Assembly: GCA_017938215.1 (NCBI GenBank)
Contig: JAGBBZ010000015.1
Coordinates: 1-64,000, forward strand
DNA length: 64,000 bases
Direction: 5' to 3'
Source: Eubacterium sp.
Lineage (GTDB): Bacteria; Bacillota; Clostridia; Lachnospirales; Lachnospiraceae
Part shown: in pieces, positions 53,434 through 62,368 of the stretch
Numbering within the stretch: the first letter of the stretch is position 1
How the letters are laid out: each line of letters opens with the position of its first letter
Program-made: the position numbers and the translations under genes
The notes under the pieces: model-generated
What the model saw: the letters and a program-made list of their open reading frames with translations, nothing else
Database searches by the model: none
What the model was told of the DNA's origin: nothing

Positions 53434-55602
53434 ATGAGCGCAGAAAAAAAATATTTGGATGCAACCTTGTCTTTTGAAGAAAGAGCAAAAGCTTTGGTGG
53501 AAGGAATGACATTAGAAGAAAAGGTATATCAGACACTTCATGGTGCCCCAGCCATTGAACGCTTGGATGTTAAGGCGTATAACTATTGGAATGAGGCGCT
53601 TCATGGTGTTGCAAGAGCAGGTACAGCAACGGTATTCCCGCAGGCAATTGGATTGGCAGCAACCTTTGATGAAGACTTTTTGGAAGAGATTGCCGTGGCC
53701 GTATCCGATGAGGGACGTGCTAAGTTTAACGCACAGCAGAAGTATGGAGATTATGATATTTATAAAGGACTTACATTTTGGTCTCCAAATGTTAATATTT
53801 TTCGTGACCCAAGATGGGGAAGAGGACATGAGACATTTGGTGAGGATCCATATCTGACCTCTCGCCTTGGTGTTCGATTTATCGAAGGAATGCAAGGAAA
53901 TGATGAGAAATATATGAAAGTTGCTGCTTGTGCAAAGCATTTTGCAGTACATTCAGGTCCAGAGGATGAGCGTCATAGCTTTAATGCGATATCCTCAGAG
54001 CAGGATTTGCGAGAAACTTATTTGCCTGCGTTTAAAGCATGTGTGAAGGAAGCCGATGTTGAAGTTGTAATGGGAGCCTATAATCGTACCAATGATGAAC
54101 CATGTTGTGGAAGTAAACGTCTGTTGGAGGACATTCTTCGCGACGAATGGGGATTTAAAGGACACGTAACATCGGATTGTTGGGCAATCAAGGATTTCCA
54201 CGAATTCCATATGGTTACATCCACGCCTGTAGAAAGCGTTGCTCTTGCAATGAATCGTGGATGCGATTTGAACTGCGGAAATATTTATGGTAATTTATTG
54301 AAAGCAGTGCAGGATGGACTTGTTACAGAAGAAACCATTACGAGAGCAGTTGAACGACTTTTTACAACGAGAATGAAGTTAGGACTTTTTGATCCACAGG
54401 AGAATGTTCCATTTAATGTGATTGATTATAGTGTGGTGGATTGTGATGCACACAAAAAATTGAATGAGCGTGCAGCAAGAAAGAGTACAATTTTGCTGAA
54501 AAATGCTGACAATATGTTGCCACTTGATTTATCTAAAATAGCTACTATCGGTGTGGTTGGTCCAAATGCGAACAATCGGAAAGCGTTGGTTGGTAACTAT
54601 GAAGGAACTGCATCTGAGTACATTACAATATTGGAAGGAATCCAAAGATATGTGGGTGACGATGTGAGAGTGATGTATTCCGAAGGATGTCATCTTTGCA
54701 AAAATCGTTGTCAGTTCTTGGCACAAGAGAAAGATCGTATGTCGGAAGTTCGGGCAGTGGCAGAAGCGTCCGATGTTATCATTGCTTGCTTTGGTTTGGA
54801 TGCAAGTTTGGAAGGCGAAGAGGGCGATGAAGGTAATGAATTCGCTAGTGGTGATAAACCTAACTTGAATCTTCCGGGAATTCAAGAAGAAGTGTTAAAA
54901 GAGCTTGTAGATTCAGGAAAACCAGTGGTATTGGTATTGCTGTCAGGAAGTGCATTGTCAGTTCCTTATGCGGATGAAAACGTAGGCGCAATTCTCCAAG
55001 GATGGTATCCTGGAGCACGTGGAGGAAAGGCAATTGCAGAAATTCTTTTTGGTGATTATTCTCCAGAAGGAAAACTTCCGGTAACCTTCTATCGCACCAC
55101 AGAAGAGCTTCCTGATTTTAAAGATTACTCAATGAAGAATAGAACCTATCGCTATATGCAAAATGAAGCATTGTATCCATTTGGATATGGTCTTAGCTAT
55201 ACGGACTTTGAAGTTTCCAATGTTGAACTTTCAGCAGATACGATAGATCTAGGTGAGAACATTGCCATCCGTGCTACATTAAAGAATGTAGGTGAAATGG
55301 AGGGTGCAGAGACGCTTCAGGTATATGTTAAGGCTTGTCTGGAGGGCGCGCCAAATTATCAGTTGAAAGCTTTGAAAAAAGTTGATTTGAAGCCAGGTGA
55401 GAGTGCAGAACTCACGGTGTCCTTGAAGGATGAAGATTTCGGACTTTACAACGAAGAGGGCGTGAAAATGTTGAATGCATGTGATTATGAAGTATATGTT
55501 GGAACGAATCTTCCAGATGCACGAAGCGTCGCTCTTACAGGAAAAACACCAGCGAAATTCTGCGTAAAACATGCAGGAACTGCTGTTGTAATTCCAGAAT
55601 AA
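53434..55602 (+). CDS. Glycoside hydrolase family 3 beta-xylosidase/beta-glucosidase
   Basis: A 722-residue GH3 enzyme with barrel, alpha/beta sandwich and C-terminal fibronectin-III-like domains (about 640-715). The nucleophile is probably Asp248 in GHVTSDCWAI; KHFAVHSGPE and NEALHGVARAG are the xylosidase-type motifs of the subfamily. The acid/base glutamate should lie in the EGEEGDEGNEF loop. No signal peptide: cytoplasmic. Start 53434 follows GGAGG by 8 bases. It begins the GH3-GH67-uxuA-uxuB operon, so xylose release from (methyl)glucurono-xylooligosaccharides is the likely task. Confidence 0.92.
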   Translation: MSAEKKYLDATLSFEERAKALVEGMTLEEKVYQTLHGAPAIERLDVKAYNYWNEALHGVARAGTATVFPQAIGLAATFDEDFLEEIAVAVSDEGRAKFNAQQKYGDYDIYKGLTFWSPNVNIFRDPRWGRGHETFGEDPYLTSRLGVRFIEGMQGNDEKYMKVAACAKHFAVHSGPEDERHSFNAISSEQDLRETYLPAFKACVKEADVEVVMGAYNRTNDEPCCGSKRLLEDILRDEWGFKGHVTSDCWAIKDFHEFHMVTSTPVESVALAMNRGCDLNCGNIYGNLLKAVQDGLVTEETITRAVERLFTTRMKLGLFDPQENVPFNVIDYSVVDCDAHKKLNERAARKSTILLKNADNMLPLDLSKIATIGVVGPNANNRKALVGNYEGTASEYITILEGIQRYVGDDVRVMYSEGCHLCKNRCQFLAQEKDRMSEVRAVAEASDVIIACFGLDASLEGEEGDEGNEFASGDKPNLNLPGIQEEVLKELVDSGKPVVLVLLSGSALSVPYADENVGAILQGWYPGARGGKAIAEILFGDYSPEGKLPVTFYRTTEELPDFKDYSMKNRTYRYMQNEALYPFGYGLSYTDFEVSNVELSADTIDLGENIAIRATLKNVGEMEGAETLQVYVKACLEGAPNYQLKALKKVDLKPGESAELTVSLKDEDFGLYNEEGVKMLNACDYEVYVGTNLPDARSVALTGKTPAKFCVKHAGTAVVIPE

Positions 55603-55651
55603 GCAATCTTTATGGAAGAGAAGAATAGACAAGTATGAAATGAGGCAAACT

Positions 55652-57661
55652 ATGAATTATACAAAATGCTGGCTGGATTATCAGCCAATCTTGGAAGAGA
55701 AAAAGAAATCCTGTTATTGTCATCCAGTTCTCATGGCAGAGGGAGTAGTGGCAAAGACAGCAGGTGAAGAGTATTGCATTGCTATGAGTGAGATGCTGGG
55801 AGAACCGGTGGATTTGTTGTATGATATTATTGAAGAACCAAGTGTGTGTCTAGAAGTTGTGGAGGATATGGAAACTGACGCGACAAACGATGCACTGGCA
55901 AAGCAATCATTTAAAATTCATCAGGAAGAAGACAGTATTATCATCAGCGGAAAGTCTGCAGAAGCATTGTTGCAAGGTGTATTCACGTTTTTGCGTATGG
56001 TAGCGTTGGACCAGATTGATGAGAAAATGCCATATACTTGTACTCCGGTTATGCCCCTTCGTATGATGAATCATTGGGATGATATGGATGGAAGTATTGA
56101 GCGTGGCTATTCTGGGCGTTCGTTCTTTTATGATGATTATGAAATTCTTTACAATGAAAGAACAGAAATGTACGCGAGAATGATGGCTTCGATTGGTACC
56201 AATGCAATTGTTATCAATAATGTCAATGTGCACGAGAAGGAAACATATCTTATTACAGACGTATATTTGCAACAGGTGAAGCAGTACACAGATTTGTTCG
56301 CTAAATATGGCATTAAGCTTTTCATGAGCGTAAACTTTGCGGCCCCGATGGAACTTGGAGATATTCCAGTTTCGGATCCGTTGAATCCAGATGTGATTCA
56401 GTGGTGGGAAAAAGCTGTGAAGCATGTGTATGAAGTGATTCCGAATTTTGGAGGATTTCTTGTAAAGGCCGATTCGGAAGGACGTCCGGGGCCATTTACC
56501 TATGGACGTACTCATGCGGATGGAGCAAATATGCTGGCAAAGGCATTGGCACCTCATGGTGGAATTGTTGTGTGGAGATGTTTTGTCTACAACTGTGGTC
56601 AGGATTGGAGAGATCGGAAAACAGATCGTGCCAGAGCTGCTTATGACCATTTTATGGAGTTGGATGGAACATTTGATGACAATGTGATTCTGCAGATTAA
56701 AAATGGACCGATGGATTTCCAGGTTCGCGAGCCGGTTTCTCCATTGTTTGGTGGATTGAAAAAGACCAATATGATGTTAGAGGTGCAGATTGCCCAGGAG
56801 TATACAGGACAACAAATTGACCTTTGTTACTTGATTCCAATGTGGAAAGAAATCTTGGCCTTTGATACGTATGCGGATGATGAAGGGACCACGGTGGAGA
56901 AAATCGTGTCTGGACAGAGCTATGGGCAGAGTGTATGCGGCATGGCAGGTGTTATCAATACCGGTGACGATGAAAACTGGACAGGAAATGACTTGGCGGC
57001 AGCGAATTTGTATGGATTCGGACGGTTGTCAATGGAACCGTCCTTAACAGCAGAAGAAATTGCAGAAGAATGGTCGAAACTTTCTTTGTCAAAAGAGAAA
57101 GAAGTTACGGATGTGGTGGTTCCGATGCTTTGTAATTCCTGGTCGACTTATGAAAAATACAATGCCCCACTGGGAATTGGATGGATGGTAACTCCACATT
57201 ATCACTATGGACCAGATATCGATGGATACGAATACGATCGTTGGGGAACCTATCATCGTGCAGACTTGCATGGAATTGGTGTGGATCGTACGGAAGCAGG
57301 TACAGGATATGTAACCCAGTATAATGAACCTTGGCGTTCGATTTATGCAAAAAAAGAAACATGTCCGGAGGAACTTTTGTTATTTTTCCATTATGTGCCA
57401 TATACGTATGTATTGAAGACAGGAAAAACATTGATTCAGCATATTTACGACACTCATTTTGAAGGTGTAGAAGAAGTAGAAGAAATGCAAAAGCAATGGA
57501 CAAGCTTGAACGGAAAAATATCGGATCGAGCGTTTGAATGTGTTACAGAACGATTGGCACGCCAATTAGAAAATGCAAAAGAGTGGCGCGATCGAGTAAA
57601 TACTTACTTTTATCGTAAATGCGGTATCGCAGATGAAAAAAACAGAAATATTTATTTATAA
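55652..57661 (+). CDS. Glycoside hydrolase family 67 alpha-glucuronidase
   Basis: A 669-residue inverting enzyme that removes (4-O-methyl)glucuronic acid from the non-reducing-end xylose of aldouronic acids. Candidate catalytic residues are Glu276 (KADSEGRPGP, acid), Asp355 (NGPMDFQ) and Glu383 (VQIAQEYTG). Their spacing (79 and 28 residues) is the same as that of Geobacillus AguA as I recall it (285, 364, 392). No signal peptide: the substrate is imported first. Start 55652 follows a TGAGG site; ATG 55640 is an alternative. It lies 49 bp after the GH3 gene. Confidence 0.94.
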   Translation: MNYTKCWLDYQPILEEKKKSCYCHPVLMAEGVVAKTAGEEYCIAMSEMLGEPVDLLYDIIEEPSVCLEVVEDMETDATNDALAKQSFKIHQEEDSIIISGKSAEALLQGVFTFLRMVALDQIDEKMPYTCTPVMPLRMMNHWDDMDGSIERGYSGRSFFYDDYEILYNERTEMYARMMASIGTNAIVINNVNVHEKETYLITDVYLQQVKQYTDLFAKYGIKLFMSVNFAAPMELGDIPVSDPLNPDVIQWWEKAVKHVYEVIPNFGGFLVKADSEGRPGPFTYGRTHADGANMLAKALAPHGGIVVWRCFVYNCGQDWRDRKTDRARAAYDHFMELDGTFDDNVILQIKNGPMDFQVREPVSPLFGGLKKTNMMLEVQIAQEYTGQQIDLCYLIPMWKEILAFDTYADDEGTTVEKIVSGQSYGQSVCGMAGVINTGDDENWTGNDLAAANLYGFGRLSMEPSLTAEEIAEEWSKLSLSKEKEVTDVVVPMLCNSWSTYEKYNAPLGIGWMVTPHYHYGPDIDGYEYDRWGTYHRADLHGIGVDRTEAGTGYVTQYNEPWRSIYAKKETCPEELLLFFHYVPYTYVLKTGKTLIQHIYDTHFEGVEEVEEMQKQWTSLNGKISDRAFECVTERLARQLENAKEWRDRVNTYFYRKCGIADEKNRNIYL

Positions 57662-57688
57662 TTTAGATAGGAAAGGAAGAATGATAAC

Positions 57689-58759
57689 ATGGAAATGACA
57701 TTAAGATGGTATGGTGAAGGAAATGATAGCGTAACATTGGAGCAGATTCGCCAGATTCCAGGCGTAACAGGTGTAATTACAGCACTTCATGATATTCCAG
57801 CGGGAGAACCTTGGACATATGAAGATGTAATGAAAAGAAAAGAAGAAGTAGAAGCGAAAGGTTTGAAATTGGTTGGTATTGAGAGTATCAACGTACACGA
57901 GGATATTAAAATTGGCTTGCCAACAAGAGATAAATTGATTGAGAATTACAACAAATCTTTGGAAGCGGTAGGAAAAGCTGGTATTCATTTGGTATGTTAT
58001 AACTTTATGCCAGTATTTGACTGGACTAGAACAGATCTTGCAATGCCTTTGGAGGATGGTTCTACAGCACTTGCCTATGATTCTTCCATTATTGATGGTA
58101 TTGACGCTAGTGAGATGTTTGATCGTATCGAGAAGGCAAGTGGTGGTTTTGTAATGCCAGGCTGGGAGCCAAATCGTAAAGATGAAATTATGGAGCTTTT
58201 TGAAAAGTATAAAGATGTGACTGCGGATAAACTTCGTGAGAATTTCAAGTATTTCTTGGATGGTATCATGCCAACATGTGAGAAATATCAGATTAAAATG
58301 GCAGTTCATCCAGATGATCCGGCTTGGGATGTATTTGGACTTCCACGTATTGTTACATGCGAAGAAGACTTGCTGAAGATTGCGGCTTTGAATGATAGTA
58401 TTTACAACGGATTTACCTTCTGTACAGGTTCCTTGGGAAGTAATTTGAACAATGATCTTCCGAACATCATTCGTAATCCGAAAATCGCAGAGCGTATTCA
58501 CTTTGCGCACATTCGTAACATCAAGTATGAAAACGACGATTTGTTCCATGAAGTATCTCATCTTTCTTCCGATGGAAACTTTGATATGTATGAGATTGTA
58601 AAAGCATTGATCGAATCAGGCTTTGACGGTGTGATTCGTCCGGATCATGGACGTATGATTTGGGATGAGCAGGCAAGACCAGGTTATGGTTTGTATGACC
58701 GTGCTCTCGGTGTAGCATACTTGAACGGACTTTGGGAAGCAATTCAAAAGAATAAATAA
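57689..58759 (+). CDS. uxuA: Mannonate dehydratase
   Basis: A 356-residue TIM-barrel enzyme that dehydrates D-mannonate to 2-keto-3-deoxy-D-gluconate. Family features: N-terminal MTLRWYGEGNDSVTLEQIRQ, the VCYNFMPVFDWTRTD stretch and metal-site region MAVHPDDPAW, GSNLNNDLP and RPDHGRM. It follows GH67 after 27 bp, so it handles the glucuronate set free upstream after isomerisation to fructuronate and reduction. Confidence 0.96.
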   Translation: MEMTLRWYGEGNDSVTLEQIRQIPGVTGVITALHDIPAGEPWTYEDVMKRKEEVEAKGLKLVGIESINVHEDIKIGLPTRDKLIENYNKSLEAVGKAGIHLVCYNFMPVFDWTRTDLAMPLEDGSTALAYDSSIIDGIDASEMFDRIEKASGGFVMPGWEPNRKDEIMELFEKYKDVTADKLRENFKYFLDGIMPTCEKYQIKMAVHPDDPAWDVFGLPRIVTCEEDLLKIAALNDSIYNGFTFCTGSLGSNLNNDLPNIIRNPKIAERIHFAHIRNIKYENDDLFHEVSHLSSDGNFDMYEIVKALIESGFDGVIRPDHGRMIWDEQARPGYGLYDRALGVAYLNGLWEAIQKNK

Positions 58760-58783
58760 AGCGGAATGGAAAGGAACGATATC

Positions 58784-60397
58784 ATGAAACTGATGGATTT
58801 ACAAAATGAAGTGTCAGCGGTGTGGCAGGAGAAGGGGTATGAACTTCCTTCTTACGACCGTGAAGAAGTAAAAGCAAAGACGAAAGAAAATCCGACTTGG
58901 GTACATTTTGGAGCTGGAAATATTTTTCGTGCATTTCCGGCAGAGTGCTTGCAGCGTGTATTGAATCGTGGAGAGTATGACCGTGGTGTAATCGTGGCAG
59001 AAAGTTTTGACCATGAGATTATCACAAAGGCATATAAACCATATGATTCCCTTAGTCTTTCTGTCGTATTGAAAGCAAACGGAACCATTGAGAAAAAAGT
59101 GGTCGGAAGTGTAGTAGAAGCATTGGTTGCGGATCAGGCAGAACCAGAAGATTTTGCAAGATTGTTTGAAATCTTTGCGAATCCTTCTTTGCAGATGGCA
59201 AGTTTTACCATTACAGAGAAGGGATATAGTATCTATGATGGAAAAGGAGATATTCTTCCGGTTGTGGAAACTGGCTTCCACGAAGAACCTGAAAAGCAAG
59301 GGCATTTGATGGGACGTGTAGCGGCATTGTGCTACAAACGTTTCCAGGCATGTGCGGCTCCAATCGCATTGGCAAGTATGGATAATTGTTCTCATAATGG
59401 CGACAAATTAAAAGCTGGAGTAATGGCATTTGTTGAGGCGTGGGTGAAAAATGGTATCGTAGATAAAGCGTTTGAGGAGTATATGAAGGATGAAAACAAG
59501 GTGTCCTTCCCATGGTCTATGATCGATAAGATTACCCCTAGACCAGATGAGAATGTAAAGGCGATGTTAGAGAAGGATGGATTTGAGGATACGAATCTTA
59601 TCATTACAAGCCGCAATACTTATACATCTCCATTCGTAAACTCCGAGGAGACAGGTTATCTTGTAATTGAGGATAAGTTCCCAAATGGAAGACCACCATT
59701 GGATAAGGCAGGAATTCTCTTTACAGACCGTGAAACAGTAGATAAAGTAGAGAAAATGAAGGTATGTACATGTTTGAATCCATTGCATACAGCGTTGGCA
59801 ATCTATGGATGTCTTCTTTCTCATACAACCATTCATGACGAGATGGAAGATGCAGAGTTGTCTACTTTTGTAGAAAAAATGTGTTACGAGGAAGGAATGC
59901 CAGTGGTTGTAAATCCAGGTATTATTGATCCAAAGGATTTTGCCAATGCGGTATTGAAACTCCGATTGCCAAATCCATTTATGCCAGATACACCACAACG
60001 TATCGCTTGTGATACTTCTCAGAAATTGCCAATTCGGTTTGGAGAAACCATCAAGTCATATTTAGCTAGTGATGCATTGGATGTTAACACGTTGACATTA
60101 GTGCCACTTGTTTTAGCGGGTTGGTGCCGTTACCTCATGGGAGTAAATGATGCAGGTGAAGTGTTCGAACAGAGTCCAGACCCAAGATTGGACGAAGTGA
60201 AGAAATATGTAGCAGACGTTACTCTTGGTACAGACGTTGATGCACATAAAGTTTTGGAACCAATTTTGAAGGATGAGACAATTTTTGCTGTAAACTTGTA
60301 TGAAGCAGGTCTTGGTGAAAAAGTCGAAGGTATGTTTAGGGAATTGATTGCTGGTCCTGGTGCGGTACGTGCAACGTTGAAGAAATATTTAGCATAA
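58784..60397 (+). CDS. uxuB: Fructuronate reductase (mannonate oxidoreductase), mannitol dehydrogenase family
   Basis: A 537-residue NAD-dependent polyol dehydrogenase that interconverts D-fructuronate and D-mannonate. The dinucleotide fold opens with HFGAGNIFRAF; CTCLNPLHTALAIYGCLL is the conserved substrate-side helix. Start 58784 has GGAAAGGA upstream; ATG 58766 is less well placed. The position directly after uxuA makes fructuronate the substrate. It ends the uronate operon; uronate isomerase (uxaC) is not in the window. Confidence 0.93.
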   Translation: MKLMDLQNEVSAVWQEKGYELPSYDREEVKAKTKENPTWVHFGAGNIFRAFPAECLQRVLNRGEYDRGVIVAESFDHEIITKAYKPYDSLSLSVVLKANGTIEKKVVGSVVEALVADQAEPEDFARLFEIFANPSLQMASFTITEKGYSIYDGKGDILPVVETGFHEEPEKQGHLMGRVAALCYKRFQACAAPIALASMDNCSHNGDKLKAGVMAFVEAWVKNGIVDKAFEEYMKDENKVSFPWSMIDKITPRPDENVKAMLEKDGFEDTNLIITSRNTYTSPFVNSEETGYLVIEDKFPNGRPPLDKAGILFTDRETVDKVEKMKVCTCLNPLHTALAIYGCLLSHTTIHDEMEDAELSTFVEKMCYEEGMPVVVNPGIIDPKDFANAVLKLRLPNPFMPDTPQRIACDTSQKLPIRFGETIKSYLASDALDVNTLTLVPLVLAGWCRYLMGVNDAGEVFEQSPDPRLDEVKKYVADVTLGTDVDAHKVLEPILKDETIFAVNLYEAGLGEKVEGMFRELIAGPGAVRATLKKYLA

Positions 60398-60412
60398 ATT
60401 GTACGATAAATA

Positions 60413-60544
60413 CAAAAAGTTCTTCCACTCCAAGTAAGAGACCGCTTGCACTATATGTGTCACGCAACGATGCTGAATTGTAAAGAACACAATTCAGGCA
60501 TCGGCGGACACACAAGTCTCTTTGGGGAGAGGAGGAACTTTTTG
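60413..60544. terminator. Large structured bidirectional terminator-like hairpin
   Basis: Gap 60398-60625 between convergent uxuB and sigG. CAAAAAGTTC/GAACTTTTTG (60413-60422 with 60535-60544) forms the base with A/T runs for both directions. Further stems are AAGAGAC/GTCTCTT (60436-60442 with 60516-60522), TGTGTC/GACACA (60456-60461 with 60507-60512), CGATGC/GCATCG and TGAATTGT/ACAATTCA at the top (60468-60503). Confidence 0.7.
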
Positions 60545-60625
60545 CCTTTCTACAATTTTGAATTTGAATTTCGAAGTGTTCGATTGAGTCTTCAACATTA
60601 AGCAACTAGAACTTGAAACAATCAA

Positions 60626-61402
60626 CTAGGCTAATTCTGCGCGCATAATTCCCAATGCGTTTTTTTCTAATCGAGATACTTGGGCTTGAGAAATGTGAAT
60701 TTCTTCAGCAACTTCCATTTGTGTTTTCCCTTGAAAATATCGCAGATTGATAATGTTTTTTTCGCGTTCCGGAAGTGTTTTCATTGCCTCACGGAGAGAG
60801 AGCATTTCTACCCAGTTTGATTCTTTGTTTTTGGTATCGCTGATTTGATCCATAATATATAAGGTGTCACCACCTTCGGAATATACCGGTTCATACAGGG
60901 AAACCGGGCTTTGGATGGCATCTAAGGCAAATACGATATCTTCTGTGGATACATCCAGCTCCTTTGCAATTTCTTCAACGGTTGGTTCGTGGTCGGATTT
61001 TTTCATCATTGCTTCCTTTGTGTAGATTGCTTTGTAGGCAATGTCGCGTAAAGATCGACTCACACGGATGGTGTTGTTATCACGCAAAAAACGGCGAACT
61101 TCTCCGATGATCATGGGAACGGCGTAGGTGCTGAACTTTACATTGAGAGTAATGTCAAAATTGTCAATTGCTTTGATTAAGCCAATGCATCCAATCTGAA
61201 ATAAATCATCAATGTTTTCATTCGAATTGTTGAAGCGTTGGATAATACTCAGAACAAGACGCAGATTTCCCTTGATGTAACGTTCTCTGGCGTCTCGGTT
61301 TCCTTTTTTGATTTCTTTGAAAAGCTCCTCTTTCTCGGTCTCTGTTAAAAGTGGTAATTTACTTGTGTTTACACCACATATTTCAACTTTATATTGTGCC
61401 AT
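60626..61402 (-). CDS. sigG: RNA polymerase sporulation sigma factor SigG
   Basis: A 258-residue late forespore sigma factor. The N-terminal MAQYKVEICGVNTSKLPLL is characteristic of SigG; region 2 is DDLFQIGCIGLIKAIDNFD with FSTYAVPMIIGEVRRFLRD, and region 4 ends in HISQAQVSRLEKNAL. It switches on forespore genes after engulfment. Here it is on the minus strand, without sigE/spoIIGA beside it, and divergent from ylmC. Confidence 0.96.
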   Translation of the reverse strand: MAQYKVEICGVNTSKLPLLTETEKEELFKEIKKGNRDARERYIKGNLRLVLSIIQRFNNSNENIDDLFQIGCIGLIKAIDNFDITLNVKFSTYAVPMIIGEVRRFLRDNNTIRVSRSLRDIAYKAIYTKEAMMKKSDHEPTVEEIAKELDVSTEDIVFALDAIQSPVSLYEPVYSEGGDTLYIMDQISDTKNKESNWVEMLSLREAMKTLPEREKNIINLRYFQGKTQMEVAEEIHISQAQVSRLEKNALGIMRAELA

Positions 61403-61522
61403 ATGGAACCTCCATTTCTAAAAAGTGGTAGTGAATATGGTTAATATTTTGCGCAGAATAAGAATGATTTATTCTTGTTGTACATAGATTGTAAAAAGAA
61501 TCATCAAGGCAGATGTCGCATT

Positions 61523-61777
61523 ATGAATATTTGTGAGTTGCGAGAAAAAGAAGTGATAAATATATGTGATGGAGAGCGACTGGGATGTGTGGAAGATATG
61601 ATATTTGATCTCTGTAAAGGCTGCATCAGTCATATTGTTGTTCCAGGACCCTGTCGATTTTTTGGTATTTTTGGAAGAGAAGAAGAATTTGTGATTGATC
61701 TACGTGCAATACGACAAATTGGCGCAGATGTGATTTTAGTGGAAGTAAATCTGGATCAAGTACGAAAAAAATGTTAA
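61523..61777 (+). CDS. ylmC: YlmC/YmxH family PRC-barrel protein
   Basis: An 84-residue single PRC-barrel protein (MNICELREKEVINICDGERL, then IVVPGPCRFFGIFGREEEFV), a family linked to sporulation genes and often found beside sigG in Clostridia. The start at 61523 has an AAGGCAGA site; an in-frame ATG at 61475 is less likely. Confidence 0.88.
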   Translation: MNICELREKEVINICDGERLGCVEDMIFDLCKGCISHIVVPGPCRFFGIFGREEEFVIDLRAIRQIGADVILVEVNLDQVRKKC

Positions 61778-61856
61778 AAAGAACTTTACGAATTTTGCAT
61801 TTTCGATTATGATTAGTAAAGAACAAAATATGTGAATAAGGGAAGGTAACAAAATT

Positions 61857-62312
61857 ATGAAATGTCCATTTTGTGGAGAAGAAAATACAAAAGTAATTGA
61901 TTCAAGACCGGCAGATGACAATAGTTCCATTCGTCGAAGAAGACAATGTGATAAGTGTGATAAGCGTTTCACGACTTATGAGAAATTAGAGACAATTCCT
62001 TTGGTTGTTATAAAAAAGGACATGACCCGTGAACCATATGAACGTGCAAAAATCGAACGTGGTTTGTTTCGTTCCTGCACGAAACTTCCAATTTCTGTAG
62101 ATCAAATTAATGAAACCGTGGATCGTATTGAAACAGAGATATTTAATCTGGGAGACAAAGAGGTTTCCAGCCAAAGGATCGGTGAGATTGTTATGGAACG
62201 ACTCAAGTCATTGGATCCAGTGGCATATGTTCGTTTTGCATCGATTTATCGTGAATTCAAAGATGTGAACACATTTATGGATGAGATTAAAAAAATACTG
62301 GACAATCAGTAA
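61857..62312 (+). CDS. nrdR: Transcriptional repressor NrdR
   Basis: A 151-residue repressor of ribonucleotide reductase genes. An N-terminal zinc ribbon (CPFC at residues 3-6, CDKC near 31-34) binds DNA, and an ATP-cone (about 49-139, VIKKDMTREPYERAKI) senses ATP/dATP. Its probable targets include the paired boxes in front of nrdD at 19698-19754. It lies 79 bp after ylmC. Confidence 0.97.
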   Translation: MKCPFCGEENTKVIDSRPADDNSSIRRRRQCDKCDKRFTTYEKLETIPLVVIKKDMTREPYERAKIERGLFRSCTKLPISVDQINETVDRIETEIFNLGDKEVSSQRIGEIVMERLKSLDPVAYVRFASIYREFKDVNTFMDEIKKILDNQ

Positions 62313-62368
62313 TTCGTAATGCTATACTTTGAACAGGCAATTTCTCCTTTTGGCAGGAAGGAGGAACT

